A DNA stretch of 64,000 bases from Varroa destructor (Eukaryota > Arthropoda > Arachnida > Mesostigmata > Varroidae). This document shows, piece after piece, positions 11,985 to 25,300 of this stretch; the stretch's first letter is position 1; the number at the start of each line of letters is the position of its first letter. The notes beneath the pieces were generated by a model. The model had not been told where the DNA came from and ran no database searches. It saw nothing but the letters and a program-made list of their open reading frames with translations. The stretch lies in NCBI RefSeq assembly GCF_002443255.2, contig NW_019211455.1:54884338-54948337 (forward strand). Direction: 5' to 3'. Both the position numbers and the translations under genes were made by a program.

Positions 11985-14015
11985 AGCATAAGAAATCAAA
12001 CCCTTGATGAAACAATTGTAAGTTAGGCCAGAATTATAAGCTTTGTTGTGAAGGGTTGTATATAGGGTCAACTGTACAGGCATGGACCATGACAAACAAC
12101 TAGCAGAAGGAGAGTTGAATGTGAGTAAAACTTAATTCAAGTTAAGAAACAAAATAGACACTATGAAGGACGTCATACGTCTTACAATGCTCATTATTTT
12201 ATATACAAATGCATGCTAATTAACTGATAGAAGTTTTTATGCTGAGGCAACCAGACAACTAACGTAAGATTAGAATTTCACGCAGTTCTAGTGCGCATTT
12301 CACATAGGCCAAATAGTGAATCCTATGATGTGTAAGAATCACGTTCTAGGGGTCAGTCGTCTAATGGTTTAAGTATCAACTTGTTCAGGAATAACAGATG
12401 TTTGTATATAAACATAATTACTAATTGAAAGGTGAGAGCTTTGGTTCACACTTACAATTCTATTAAACAAAAACTGGGGTGTCTTTTGAGATTGATTGAG
12501 AGAGAAGTGGTAAGCACATTAGTTATAGGAAACTTAATCTCCGTAGTAAATGGTTTATTTAATTATACTTGTCGTGTTGTATACGTCATTGGCAAATCTT
12601 AGAGTACATTAACAGGCATTTTTTAGTGACGGCAAGACAAAACCGCCGACCTCTTCTTCATGTCAACTACTTCAATGAGCGCCAATGATGTAGAACTTCA
12701 ATGAGTCATGAGCGTCAAACAAATATTTCGTGCTTAGAAATTAAAAAAAGCTGAACTATGTTAAAATATCCTTTTATTCTTGAAGAGATTTTGTGACGAT
12801 GGTTCTCAAAATCATTAATAATGTTAAATTACACTTCCTAAAGACATTGGTTACTTGTTTATATGTTATAAATCCTGCTTCCACAGTTACTTGTGAACTA
12901 GAAGTACTTATATAGTTATATAATGTTATATAGACATCATTCTTTATTCACTTCTAATATACATCTTAGTACATTTATCTTCTATGCAATATTTACATTG
13001 TCATGGTATACAGACACGAATGCGTATATATACATATAGGCGTCATGTAGTCACACCAAATTAATCTAGCTTTGCGCTAGTTTCATGCCAATCGTGCCGC
13101 GATTCTTCCTGTCAGCTGACAAATGTAATGTTTTTCCTTCCGGCCGGTATATGCTGAAGTCTATACTGTAAGACTCATCGTTTTTTTTTCTTTTTTCGTT
13201 CCTTTTTGCTGTAGGTGTTAAGATACAAGTTGATGTGAAGCATTTTCCAGATATTTATAATGCTATTAGTAAGCACTTAAACAATTCGACTTAGTTGCCG
13301 AAAGCTACGAGCCTTAAAAGTAATGCCGGCAAAAATTTAAGTTACTACTGAAAAAATTTCTTACTGAAAATATCCGTGTCTAGGCAGTAACTCAATATTA
13401 TACTGTCGGTAAAAAGAACGATGGGCTATCTTTTGTTCAGTTTATAGAGTTTATTTCACTTCTATCCCTTCACTGAGAAGTCGCTCCTATAGGACAGATA
13501 ACAATAGAGGGTTACTGTTGCCCTGAGTGGCTTACTATAAATTTTACATAATTTAATGGTTTGTCCTCTTCGGTATCTGAGTGTCGTGTTCTTTGAAGGA
13601 GTATCATCAAACTCGTACAGGATGGCTCTACTAGCGTATAGCTTTGCACAATAATCAACTGGTAGGAGCAATCACTTTTAAGCAAGAGTTGGTGTTACTT
13701 TTTTGTCTTCTTTTTTTGGTTACATCGTTATTATTCAACGTCGGCGAGAAGCTCCTTGACTTCACGGACCATCTTGCCAATTTCGTGTCCACTACTCACA
13801 TGAAATCACCGACAAACACTGTACTAAACTATTTGTACACAGAACTATTTACAATCTATTGATTTAGAAAGATGTCAATTTCTCAAATACGTAAATGTCA
13901 AGCATTCTATGATTTATCTATTAGTACTATTATCGCTGTGCTAAATCATAGAATAACTGGCAGTTGTTTTATAACGTATTAGTTAGTTGAAAAACATAGT
14001 CACTATCTCAATAGC
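11985..14015. other. Interval between convergent 3' ends; no gene seen
   Basis: AT-rich spacer between the stop of the GDP-fucose transporter (+) and that of Nup88 (-). No supported coding sequence. It should hold the 3' UTR of Nup88; an AATAAA on the minus strand at 13455-13450 is one possible, fairly distant, poly(A) signal. It also contains the inverted repeat at 13904-13954. Confidence 0.6.
13904..13954. repeat. Perfect 13-bp inverted repeat
   Basis: Arms ATTCTATGATTTA (13904-13916) and its exact complement (13942-13954) are separated by 25 bases. It would form a stem-loop in the 3' UTR of Nup88, about 65 bases past the stop codon if transcribed. Confidence 0.85.
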
Positions 14016-14280
14016 TTACTTGATTTTAAGTCTACTTTCCAACGCGACCCGTTGACTTTCACCCAAAGCTGCAAAAGCATCCCGGGCACTCATTGACTCC
14101 TGTTTGAGTATACGCTCGAACTGCTCAAGATCTTCACAGTTCTTTCTACGCTCTTTGGTCGACTCGAGAACGCTTTCAAGTCGATTCATTCTTTCGTAGA
14201 GGGACTGAACTTCTTTCACCATTTGCGGGTTGGCTGCGGATGGATTTTTACGTTGTACCATCTGTATGACGTCATGCAAT
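14016..14280 (-). CDS. NUP88: Nup88 coding exon 10 and stop
   Basis: Residues 580-667 and the stop. Continues the coiled coil (VKEVQSLYERMNRLESVLES) to a charged C-terminus. Confidence 0.92.
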
Positions 14281-17200
14281 CTGCAATCATAACATGAGAA
14301 AACACAAAAAGTGATTCATTACACGTATCATTGAAATAAAATTTTTCTTGAAGATAAAAAAAATCTAATAACAAATAAAAGAACTTCTGATGTATACCAT
14401 GAGTTGATGTCAGCTATTCTCTTCCTCTTGTATTCTTATGGTTTTCTCTCATATATATGAAAATCACACTGTACATTTGTCAGTGTCCACTTATTGCAGC
14501 TTCAGTAAAATTCTTGTCAATTTTTCCTTCTAAGAAGCACAAACCTTAGCATAAGCTTGCGTTTCTGTTCTTCGCATGCGCTAAGTTTTTGATTTAGTTT
14601 CTGGTTCTGAACGGTAACGTCATTCAAGTCTTGTTCCAACTGTCTCAGCTCCCCAGATTGCAAGTCCTTTGTTTCACGCAACGATTGACTCGTGTCCTCG
14701 ATAAGCTTTTTTACAGCTATTAATTGAGCAAAATGTTGTTCCCGAAATCGCTGCGTTGTCTGGAGAGCTAATTCAAGTAATTCTTTAGGACTGGTTACCT
14801 GAAAGAGGATGCAGTATATGATAGTGAAATAAATGCAAAGGCGTTCTCAAATCTATGGCCACTTAACAAGATGCTAATTCGACGCTGTCAATAGAAAGAT
14901 CTGGCTCGAATTTGTTAAGTCTACGCGCTCTCTGGTTTTTTCATAATCGCTTTTGTGACTTTCTAATCAGACACGTTTAAGAAAAGGCACTCCCGCGACG
15001 TTTCTCTTCGCGACTCATAAAGCCTAACCCTATAAGGGTGTGTTTCGTAAATTTGCATCTATTACAAACCAACAGTAAGAAATTATACACGAGTCATAGT
15101 ACTCATCATTTTAGAATTTTAATTTAGTCTTAATATGATGGCGGAATTATTTGGTGAGTTCAGTTGAGCTTAAATTACGTTGGGCTTTAGTTCAATGTGA
15201 TAGAGTTGACCTACCTTGTCCGCTTGAACTAGCACCGGTACCCGTGACCCTGTGAGAATCATTTTAATTTCTCTTTCGAAGTCTGTCGGTGGTATTCCAC
15301 TCTTCGCGCTTTCCGAAAGAGGTTCTTCAGTTAACAAAATATTCTTTAATGATTTCTCGAATCGATACCTGCAATAAGTTTCTGTTTAAATTCCTAAGCC
15401 GACACAAATGTGCAAGTAAAGGTTGAGGCTATTTGGTAAATCGTTCGGATCCTTAAACAGTAATAATTTAACGGAGCAATTTTATATTTGCATATAATAA
15501 CATATTTGCCCAAAGTATTTGCATACAACTAGTCTTAGATCATTCGGTTCCATAGATCTTTATAATATATTTCCTGATGATACGAAGAATCTTCTACCTT
15601 CTTACTTCATTTAATACTTCTATGCTATTATATTTCCAGCATTTTCTTAGGAACCCTTAGTACTACCGCAATTATAACACATATAAGAGTAATCTACTCA
15701 TGCGTGCTTGTAAGCGTCTACCTGCTTAGTGGAATATTGACGACCTTGAGACCTGATGTAAGTATAGCTAACCACGGTGACGGCAAGGCGGGCAGAACGC
15801 ATAGTCCCAGAGGTGCATCTGGCGCAGATGCTTCAGTCGTCCGTGTGCAAACAACCTGTTCCGCTAACGAATTGGGGCTGGCGCTGTTTATACAGTTTCT
15901 AACTTCAAGTACGTTCGTTGAGGTATCCGTGTCTACGGAAAGACAGCAAGCCGCAAAAATCTTGAAATTGCTTAGCAACCACATAAGCTTGAGTCGCCTA
16001 TCGATCCCTGTTTTTCATGCTATTCTCCAATATTGGATCCATTAGTCTACCACATTATAAACGATTGTTATATAAATTCTTATTAAAAAAGCTCATAAAA
16101 TGAGTGTACTTACGAAATTTACTCATGTTCTCTAATTAGGAACTCAAGTTGTAATAGCACAGTAATGTACCACAGCCAACATTAACTTCCTGTCAGCGCG
16201 AACGATTGCTATTGTTGCACATATTCGTGCACCTGTTTGACTTGCGTTATGATGTTTTTATAATAAACTTTTGACTGTAGTTATCTACACAAGCGTTTAA
16301 AAACTAACTACCATTGTAGTGCTATACATGTACTTTAACAATCCTACCTCCCTGCTGGGCAAATGTGAATAGGCGCTCAGTGAATGGAATGATTACAACA
16401 TGTACACCGGAATCGTGGTGGGCGAAGTAACGATTGGACAGAGCGGGATCCCGTTGCAAAAGAATTGGACAGCGGATGACATCGTTCGGATCCGTCATTT
16501 CGGAGTATGTCAAGTTCAACCTTAGCTGAAAATCAGAGCCCAATCAGATCAGAATGAAGAATATGTTTAATATCGTTACCATATACTGTTCACAAGCCAG
16601 GAGACAAATCGATATCGATAAGATAACTACAATATGCACTTCGGCCCGCTCTAATAGGTTTTAAAAGCAGATGATTTCGAAAAGAAATTCTAAACTCAAA
16701 ATCCGATAACAGTAATATTTACCGTAAGAATTAGTATACAGAAGGTAGATATATGTACCGTACTCTTTAGTACAAATGCAAGGTAAATTATTAGCCTATG
16801 CTGTAGTCAGGAAAGAGAAATGCCTGCAGTAAGCATTGAATACCGACGTGCTTGATACAGTACGTAGAATCCATTACAAACATACAATCCATACCGCCGT
16901 TACACTTAACGTTTATTGAGACATTACCTGTTCAAAAATGTATATTTCAGGTTCCACATCGGGGCTTTCTGTGGGAAGAACAAGACAATGGTACAGGACT
17001 CCGCCTGTGCCTCCCAAAATTAGAATTGTGGAGTCAGCCGGATTGCAGTTGAGTGATAGAAGAGCAAACCCATCCGAGCCGAAATTATCCTCGGCTTCAG
17101 GCAACATTACTAAAGGTCTTTTCGATACTCGAGGCTTACTACGGACCGAAGAACGTATACAAAATACAGATAAAAAGGGTTACATGAGTAATCAAGCACT

Positions 17201-19234
17201 ACAGCGCTAGCTGGCTAAATCAATTGGGTCGGTATGGTTGATAATCTGAGCTGTACTAGATTTTGGTGATTTACAAAAGCACAATAAAGATAAATAATGA
17301 TAATATGAATAATACAAATAAGACAATATATACGAAAATACTTAGTAAACGTGCTCTGATTACTGCAAACAATACGTAGCTACGCAGATTCGCCATATAT
17401 ATTGATCACACACCTGTTTGCTGTCGATTCCAGTCCGGTGACATGATAAATCGATCCCGAAGCGCTCAGACAAAATATTTCTTGTGCAGATCTGCCAAAT
17501 GCAAAGTCCACTAACTGAGAGCCTGTAGCCGACGCAATGCTAAAGTTCATTCGTGACAACGATAGCGACCGTCGGATGACTTGTACCTGCGGGCGTGCCA
17601 CGAAAACCAGCAAATTAGTAATGTAATCGTAATCAAAATATTTAATCAACTAATAGAAGTACTCAACACATGAAGTTCTTACATAGAACGAAGCAAAAGC
17701 TCAAGTTTGTTCACTTTTATCAAAAGCTTGTTACCAAATGCAAATGTCGAGTTTTACAAAGCGGAGCTTTACTCGTGTTCAAGATAAACAGCCGCTAGAT
17801 GCCATATATTAAATGTCATATTCCGCTTTATGTTCTGTGTATCTCAGTAGCTCCAAGTACACAAACTTCCTTAATCTAAATACCGTTGTTAATGCATTCA
17901 TGTGCTTTTTCGAGATATCAAATAGCCGAAGGCAATTGTCACTCGTTAGCATCACTACTTCACTGGCAGAGTCCGGAACCCACTGGAGGCCTAACACCTC
18001 GAGGCCTGCTGTCTGCATTAGCAATAATTCTCCTATACCCCAACTCCTAAAACCGTAACAGCAAACACAGCGGAGTTTTCTTGTGTTATCGTTTTCATTT
18101 GTTATAATAATAACAATTTTTGTTAATAAGCTCATAGAATATTTATGGACTTTTTTGGCAGGCAGTTGTCACAAGCAAACACAAACGATTACCAGGTGTA
18201 TTAGATGAACGCAGCCTCTAATCAATTCTCGTATACATATGTATGGGTAATAATAAAAGCAATCTAACGTAATGCACCTAAACATACTAAATATATCTTG
18301 AACATAGGAAGTTAATTGTACTCACTTGCATTGTAGTGGGGCATCCCCTGTGGCGTTTCTGAAGTTATCATGGTGAGGAAGTGCTACGACGACGGCGCCA
18401 TTGGCGCCCCATAGAAGAAGATTCCCAGTCGGTGATGGGCAGAGACGATCAACAGAGAACGTCACTTTGTGGCTAAGAGATAGTTCCTGTTGAGGGAAAG
18501 AGTTAGAAGATGACAATTCTTCAAGGTGGTTCAATATAAGACTTATCATTTGCACAAAAAGGCTCATTATTGTGGACAGTTGTCGAAGGTCTCTCATGCT
18601 GGCACGAGCGGGATTCAATTTCGTGATTATTCATTAAGGGAAAAAAGAATTCGAACGGTGAACATTCAATGAATTGTTAGAATTTCATATAATGAGGTAC
18701 TAAAAAAACGTATGAACCGTTTAAAAACTAAGCTTGTGACAAGTTCTATTTTATTTTTTCGATCTTCGTCCGATGACAAAGAAATTTTGATAATGTACAC
18801 GTTAAAAAAATAAAAATGAAAACATTGAGCAATATTGTTACATTTACTGAATGCAATAGTTCTCGAATACCTGAGATTTATTAGATTTGTACCTATAGTT
18901 AGAGGTACGTTAGATATATCTCTACATTTTCATAGTGTGTATACAAATACTAGACACGCAGCAAATATATACATCTGGAAAGATTAACACTTATATTTAC
19001 ATAACATCGGTCCTCTTTGTCGCCATTGTCGATATCAACAGCACAGAGGCAGCGATTCTGCTCGCTCCATCCAATCAGAAGGTCATTACAGAACGCGAGC
19101 AACTGTTTCGGTGAGCTGCACTCAGCCACTTTTCCCATCATGCGAAGAAAAGGCGAATCTGGCGAGTGCCATTTAGCTCCACCAGAAAAATTGCCACCAT
19201 CATTGGAACTATCACGAGCTGAAGGGGAAGACAT
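14016..19234 (-). CDS. NUP88: Nuclear pore protein Nup88, ten coding exons
   Basis: Component of the cytoplasmic face of the nuclear pore, where Nup88 works with Nup214 and Nup62 in export and CRM1 docking (known for the family). The exons on the minus strand are 19234-19001, 18486-18326, 18046-17884, 17586-17414, 17138-16928, 16525-16348, 15932-15722, 15368-15215, 14798-14545 and 14280-14016. All join in phase to give 667 residues (human 741). Residues 1 to about 440 match the Nup88 beta-propeller: VDRLCPSPTGNLLLWG, SDNCLRLFDIS (167-177), VDFAFG with a FCLSASGSIYHV strand, PEAEDNFG (257-264) followed by GGVLYHCLVL, CPILLQRDP (333-341) and HDSGVH (351-356). Residues from about 495 to the end are charged, Gln/Glu/Lys-rich and predicted coiled coil. 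The start is the first Met, in exon 1. It converges with the GDP-fucose transporter and lies downstream of the carbonic anhydrase-related gene on the same strand. Confidence 0.94.
14545..14798 (-). CDS. NUP88: Nup88 coding exon 9 (coiled coil)
   Basis: Residues 496-579 plus two bases. Starts SPKELLELALQTTQRFREQ, matching the family's ECLQLLSRATQVFREQ block, then runs as a heptad-like helix. Donor GTTTGT. Confidence 0.92.
15215..15368 (-). CDS. NUP88: Nup88 coding exon 8
   Basis: Residues 444-495; FEKSLKNIL and FEREIKMIL resemble the FEKHIRSIL segment that links propeller and coiled coil in vertebrate Nup88. Phase 0 end, donor GTAGGT. Confidence 0.9.
15722..15932 (-). CDS. NUP88: Nup88 coding exon 7
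   Basis: Completes residue 374 and covers 375-443 plus two bases; a last propeller strand pair (LPSPWLAILTSGLKVVNIPL) lies at its end. The acceptor at 15934-15933 fits the one-base overhang of exon 6. Confidence 0.88.
16348..16525 (-). CDS. NUP88: Nup88 coding exon 6
   Basis: Residues 315-373 plus one base; contains CPILLQRDP and RYFAHHDSGVH, both close to vertebrate Nup88. Donor GTAGGA. Confidence 0.93.
16928..17138 (-). CDS. NUP88: Nup88 coding exon 5
   Basis: Residues 244-314. PEAEDNFG followed by GGVLYHCLVL is the best-conserved stretch of the propeller. The acceptor at 17140-17139 was picked because it fits the two-base overhang of exon 4 and adds the SKRPLVM strand. Confidence 0.9.
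17414..17586 (-). CDS. NUP88: Nup88 coding exon 4
   Basis: Residues 187-243 plus two bases; holds QLVDFAFG and the SASGSIYHV strand. Acceptor CGCCCGCAG, donor GTGTGT. Confidence 0.91.
17884..18046 (-). CDS. NUP88: Nup88 coding exon 3
   Basis: Residues 132-186, with a tryptophan-containing strand (LGLQWVPD) and SDNCLRLFDIS. The donor GTATTT after Thr186 is chosen because it keeps phase 0 with exon 4. Confidence 0.9.
18326..18486 (-). CDS. NUP88: Nup88 coding exon 2
   Basis: Residues 79-131 plus two bases. Contains the VDRL..SPTGNLLLWGANG strand that is typical of the family. Acceptor CCCTCAACAG, donor GTGAGT. Confidence 0.92.
19001..19234 (-). CDS. NUP88: Nup88 coding exon 1
   Basis: Residues 1-78, a Ser-rich start followed by LLAFCNDLLIGWSEQNRCLC, a first propeller strand. 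Phase 0 end, donor GTAAAT. The N-terminus is the least conserved part of the family, so the start codon is less certain than the rest. Confidence 0.85.
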
Positions 19235-22183
19235 TATCGGGTATCAGGCCCCACTATAACTTTCCGCGTGTTTGAGGTGCCACTCAATGAACCAGAAAGG
19301 TCAGATGATCTAGAAACAACACAGAAGTATCACCTAGTTTATTTGCTATATGTTTGAAAGTTCTGCGTTATGGTGACGGAACGAAATTTAACAACAGCTA
19401 AAGGCCATCCTTTACTGGTGTCCAGATAAAGATGTTCTATTTTTTTGTGACGCGGAATCACTCTTAGTGTTTGTTGCCTGCCTTTCGTAGCAGACGACAT
19501 GAAGTTGATGGAAAGCGTAGATCACGGCTTGGGTCGGGATCTACCTTAATGAAAATATTGTAGCTGCGACTTGGGTTCTACGTGACCCACCAATGATTCG
19601 ATTATTGCTATTGAATTATTATTATATTATAAAGTACTGACTTGAACGGCACAGCAATGACCTAATTTCAAATCTGAGCGAGGACGCATTTTGATCTTTT
19701 AGAAAAAATCTAGTATATGAAGAAGGCGTTAAATACAGCAGTTCTTCTACGAGTCTTTCCAAACCTGACAGGTCCTCGAATTAAAGCTAAAATAGTAATA
19801 CCGATGTTTGTCACGAAAAGATTAGCTGAAAGTCAGCGATAGAAACAGTCTGCTTTGTGAATTTTTGCCTTGATAGACCCGTTTCAGTAGGTGCTTGAAT
19901 GTAGTGTTTCGGCCAGACGGCGAAATTATTGTGGCAATACGGTATCAATAGTGCAGCTATGGATAAGGGCTTGTTGCTCTAATAAGCTAATTCGATCTAG
20001 ATTACTGAAAGTGCTACTCTGTGATACGCATTTTGTTTAGCTGGGTATTTCCTTTCGATTATTACCCAATCTCGTTTAAAAAGGGATCATTATAACCAGG
20101 AATTTTGCACCCAGAAAGGGATCCTAAGTCACCTTGCTAGGAAACCTAGGATACCTCACACTCTGTTAGTTCTGTCTAGATAGGTAGCTAGTTGTCCAGC
20201 ATGGTTCCAAAAACTGATGAAAGGGTTCACGACGATTTACGCGGGTGGGTTGAAACCATGACCCCTTACACTGGCTGTGTTTTGGTTAACTTGTTTTTTC
20301 TTGAACATTGTTGATCTTTTCGAAAACTTCGACAAACGTTTTTTCGTCCGAGTTAAAGACATTGACAGATATTATACGCTTTCTTTTTTTCGCATTGTGT
20401 TGAACTACAACAGCTAGGCTTGCGCTCAGTATACTTGAAAAAGTGGGTTGTTCATGCGAACTTCTTCCAAGATTACCGCTGCTTTACACGACCCTGCTAA
20501 TAACAATGAGAACAATCCTCTCGTTGATGGACGTATGCTGGAAATGTCTTCATTATAAAAAAAACCATAGACAATATTGCAGTTTATAGCTACGATGAAA
20601 GTCTATGAAGTCTTATGTGACCCGATCATCTGTTTATGAAGGCATACTTTTCATATCTGAGTAGATAAAGTCGGCGAGTAAACTGAACGGAAAGCAAAAG
20701 GCCAAAAAGCGGACTTCATGTCCTCACCGATCCTCTTTCTATGAGATTCGGCAAGTGCATATAATAAAACCGTATTGAAATCTGAGCTTTCAGTAGAGAA
20801 CATCTACCGAAGGACGCTATATCACTGTGTTCGTCTGTGTGTATCACAGCGAAATGAAAACAGTCACCCCTAAATATATTTTTTCTTCTTTAGCCATACG
20901 CGATTGATCGTACTTATTAAAACCAGACCTTGGTTTACATGAACCGCCAAAGTGAACGAATCCACGTTTCAATTAGATAAGTATGCGTAGAACATTGGCC
21001 CACTAAAGAAAATCCTACAAAATCGTATGCAGGTCTGGAATGTGTGTCCATTACAGTGACCCAGACCTATAATCCCTTGGACAAGGGCGTAGTTCCAAAA
21101 AAATATGTTTCTTGCGACCTAAGTTACGCCATAGATGCACTACTCGCTACGTTATGTTATGAAGTTTTAAGATTTACCTAATAATCTGAGCGTAGAATAA
21201 TCGCTTTTACGCGCATGACGTTCCGTAGTCTGCCCTCTTTAATATTAATGGATTTCCATTGGTCTGAAAATAATAACAGTTTGTTTACTTCTTTGGTCAA
21301 TAGATATGTTTCATATAGCGTGGACAAGTTACTTGTTCATCAAATTTATCATCAGGTTTGGGCTTGGAAATAAACGTATTGTTTTCAAATGTGTGACAAA
21401 TTCGCCATTTTATACAATGCAAATTACATTCGAAGAGAAAATGGCCTCACCATCAAATATCAATAATCTGTTTTGTTTTGCATCATATACTCAATCGACA
21501 GTTATTTACAGGCCAAAAAACGATAAAAAGATCTATTGAAAATCGAGTTTAAAGCAATTAACGAAACCCGTTTACTTCGCACTATTAAAGCTCAGCCGAA
21601 AAACTAGATTACCTTCTGACAGACCTCATATTAGCGGTTATTAACCGCATAGCGGTTACATCACACATCTCTCTATCTGCCTCCTAACCTCCCTCCTTCG
21701 CCCTCTCTTTCCATTCCTGTTAAACATTTTAAGCTTTGTTTCATGTAAGATACGAAGCCTTTAAATTAATCTTACAATGAAGGATGTTTGATGAGGACCG
21801 CAGGCATCTGAATCATGGAATTAGACGGAAACGAAAGCTAAAGCTTATCTTTAAATAAGGAATATGGAAGGAAATAGGAACTATGTTATATGTTGCTCAT
21901 ACATCTGTTGTACGTCAAACAAGAATATTTCAGACTCTTAGCTACGATGGAATCGGCAGAGAAACTAATAGTCAGACACATAACGAATCTTCCCATAATT
22001 TTTTTGTTTGAAAAATAATGTCTTTATTATTAATTATCGTTACTGTTAAGCATTTTATACAACGTTAGTAATTAACTAATCGACCATTATGAAGACCCAC
22101 TAAGAAGTAAGTGGACTTAACGTTTCTTCGTGACCAAATTTACCACTGTCAACAAAATGTACACGATATAAACAATTCGAGTA
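19235..22183. other. Intergenic; no gene seen
   Basis: Just under 3 kb between the Nup88 start and the 3' end of the carbonic anhydrase-related gene. The open frames are short and unrecognised. The Nup88 promoter should lie near its left edge; no TATA or initiator site could be picked with confidence. Confidence 0.6.
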
Positions 22184-22189
22184 TTTATT
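22184..22189 (-). terminator. Possible poly(A) signal of the carbonic anhydrase-related gene
   Basis: AATAAA on the minus strand only 11 bases after the stop codon. This would give an unusually short 3' UTR; a second AATAAA at 22028-22023 is an alternative. Confidence 0.4.
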
Positions 22190-22200
22190 ATTATTGGTGG

Positions 22201-22347
22201 TTAACATAACTTATGACGTGTGTTTTTTCTGCTTGTTCTTGTATTGTACCGAACAATTTCGATTGTTCGATTGTTAACCGGTTGCAAAGGTCGGCAATTA
22301 TCACCAGCCTCGGTATTTGTTGAGGACGCTAAGCGTATATGTCGTAG
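22201..22347 (-). CDS. Carbonic anhydrase-related protein exon 7 and stop
   Basis: Residues 347-394: LRHIRL, then DNCRPLQPVNNRTIEIV, the end of the fold, and a basic Arg/Lys-rich tail ending in Cys. Acceptor CATTGGCAG. Confidence 0.93.
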   Translation of the reverse strand, partial: LRHIRLASSTNTEAGDNCRPLQPVNNRTIEIVRYNTRTSRKNTRHKLC

Positions 22348-25300
22348 CTGCCAATGATTTATCGCATTCCCCAGAATAATGAAGATAATGTTATTAAGCT
22401 TACACGGGAAGAAATATATGAAGCTATCAAAAGCAGAAATGTATTTATCTAGTGCCAAAAAAATAGTAGTTAAATTTATAGCAAATTTTTTAGTCAGTGA
22501 TTTGGCTTAGAGAACGCTCTACGACAGTGCGTAGGCCAATTTATAATTCCCAGACTGTACTGTTATTAAATTAAAGTAACTAGAAAATTTCTATGTATTT
22601 TCGTTATTATACGCTACGTACAATATGAGTATGCAACTTTGTCCTATTTTTTTTGCACAAACTTGCATTATGAATCTACATGAATGAGTTTACATGCTGA
22701 AGAACTGCATCGATGTTTTTTTTAATTAGGCCTATTTTTTTTTTTATTATGCGTCTTGGCCGGTAACTAAGCATAGGATCGCCATTTTTTGCGTTCGTTC
22801 AAAAGCCGAATGTCACAATCAGTACATACAGCACAATTAATAGAATGGGATTTAATGCAACTAAACCTGAGTAAGGCTGATTTCAACCGGCTCGAGAATG
22901 ATGTACCATCTCACGTTCTCTGTGCAAGGAGGCATCGTAAGGGAACCCTGGTAGGTTATGTAGGATTTGACGACAAGGTCGTGTGAGGAGCTGGAGCATA
23001 GCACAGATGAACATAAAATAGGGTTATCCTAAGAAACAATGGAAGCTCTAACTTTACACCTCTCTACAGTAAAGCATGCACACTATGTGTACACATAAAT
23101 AGCGCGAGCGAACGTCACTGTACTTCCGTAAGCTACGCAGTCACCTTATGTTTCAGTTAAGCAGTTCACTTCAATTATTCCCAAAGCCCGAGTCCATTCT
23201 TGTACATACCCTTGAACTTGTAAGTATTAGCCGAATTTAACTTTATTAATAGTAAGTGTTTAAATTAAACAACTTACTCATAAAGTTCTTTACGTAGTTC
23301 TTTACCGCCTACTTTCTAAGATTATTCACCATTATTGACTCCGTTACAATAACACTAATTGCATATGTGATTTTCTATCGTCTATGCCTTCCTGTCCTGT
23401 CTGATCAGTCGTCCTGATGTCTATAAGATGGACTTGTTCCTGGCGAGGCTGATCGCGTTTATCTCAATCGTGTACAAAAGGCTTAAATGCCGCCCGCAAT
23501 TTAGGAGCATACCAAATTGAAGGTTTACCGATAAATTAAAACAAATAGGTAGTGATTACAATCTGTACGAAGCTTATGAAATCGCTCCGTGCATTAATAC
23601 GTTCCTGTTAGTTCACCATAGTTTTAATATATTTGCATGTTTCAAGCAGGTGTAAAAAAAAAAAGACACATCGTTGGAAAGCAATGGCAGCGACCGAATC
23701 CGCTCACTGTTCGGTCTCACCCGAGCTAATAGATAGCACTTGTTGTCTATTGATTTTATACAGCGGCAAAAGACGCTTTTTAATTTTTTTTCCTTTGGCT
23801 AGCTATCTGTTTACAGCTAACGGTTCTTAGCGTTCGCCACGTACCATACGGCGATACGTGATAACCTAACGCGTAAACGTTTGGACGATGCTAACTCACG
23901 CGTTCGATATCGTAACTTGGTGACTTTTTTTTGGTAAAATGTTGGCGAGACGCAGGTGAAAGAACTGCTGTGGGTATGATCCAAACATTTTGAGGAAATT
24001 CTGGAGATTAGTATTCGTCTGCGATGTAACCTGCGCAGGTAAGCCAAGCGGTGCACACAATAAACAATGATTAGCAATGAATTTCAATATAAAGTGGTAG
24101 CCTGAGGAAGCCTATTGCTACATTCCTATTTTCCCCATCAGTACATCGAAATCTGCATCTTTCATCATCACGACTATGAATCAAAGCACTGTTTGTACTT
24201 CGAACATTGTGAACCAAAATGGAGACGTTTATAGATACCTTTAGCGGTGTCAGTACACGGTAGGTATCTATAAGTGGTAGGGCAAATGATAATCATTAAA
24301 AAAATCGAATTTTCGACTGTGTGTCACTGGAGGAGAATTAACTTACCTGGAAAAATGCAGCAAGCACAACTATACTCGCCGTCGTACTGAGCGGATCTTT
24401 GAGCCGATAATGAACAAATTGAACCTGAGATGTAACAGATAAGATGTCATTGTACCTTGGTCAGTTCTGCCAGTCAATTCGACTCGAACGGAATGGCGAA
24501 AATAGTTTTGGTATTTATTGCTACCATACAAGTAACCTAGGGCCGATCTATAGTCACATCATTTATAAGCATCCAGTTGATTAAATAAAGATAAAAAACA
24601 TAAAAAAAACAGAGCAAATTTTCATATGATTTTCAACTACGCCAAATGTTGTCAAATAATTAGATCATGGACGGTATTTGGGAGAGGTTCGGCTAACTTT
24701 TCATACATGAAAACAGAGCATGTGACGAGATAGCATGCATCGAATTTTCTACGTTTCCTGCCAACGTTCATCTTTCTTCCAATTTTTTTTGCTGCATTTT
24801 CAGCGATTCGCCCTGGTCACCGCATGCCTATTAATTCATAAATCTACGCTAGGACAATTTCACGAACCTCTAATGCAAAGAGTTCGTTGTCCAGGGAGTG
24901 CTCCGTTTCCATTGTATCTTTTCCAAACCGAAAGTAGATCTCTTGAAGTTTGTAGACAATACCGTTTGGGTCGAGCACAAAACGATTTCCCGTCATGTTT
25001 GCTATAATCACTACGAATAAACCAAATAATAAACGTTATTTTGTTCGTTAAATGTTTCATAAACTATTAAAGCCACATCATCAACTGTGGGGCCCTGTCG
25101 ACAGCAAACAGCTTAGGATATGTTGACGAGAAGAATAAGATCTATCTCGTTTTGTTAATATTAATCACTCATTTGAAACTTGTTCTTATGACACTTATGA
25201 AAGCTATTTCTGATAGTCTCATACCGTAGTCTATTTACTAGAGCCTTAAGATAGGTTTACCTGTCTCCGTTATTTCTGCTATGGCGCCCACTATATTTTG

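Noticed and set aside
12335..12385. GTCGTCTAATGGTTTAAG, resembling a tRNA A box
   Set aside because: No B box or cloverleaf follows at the right distance.
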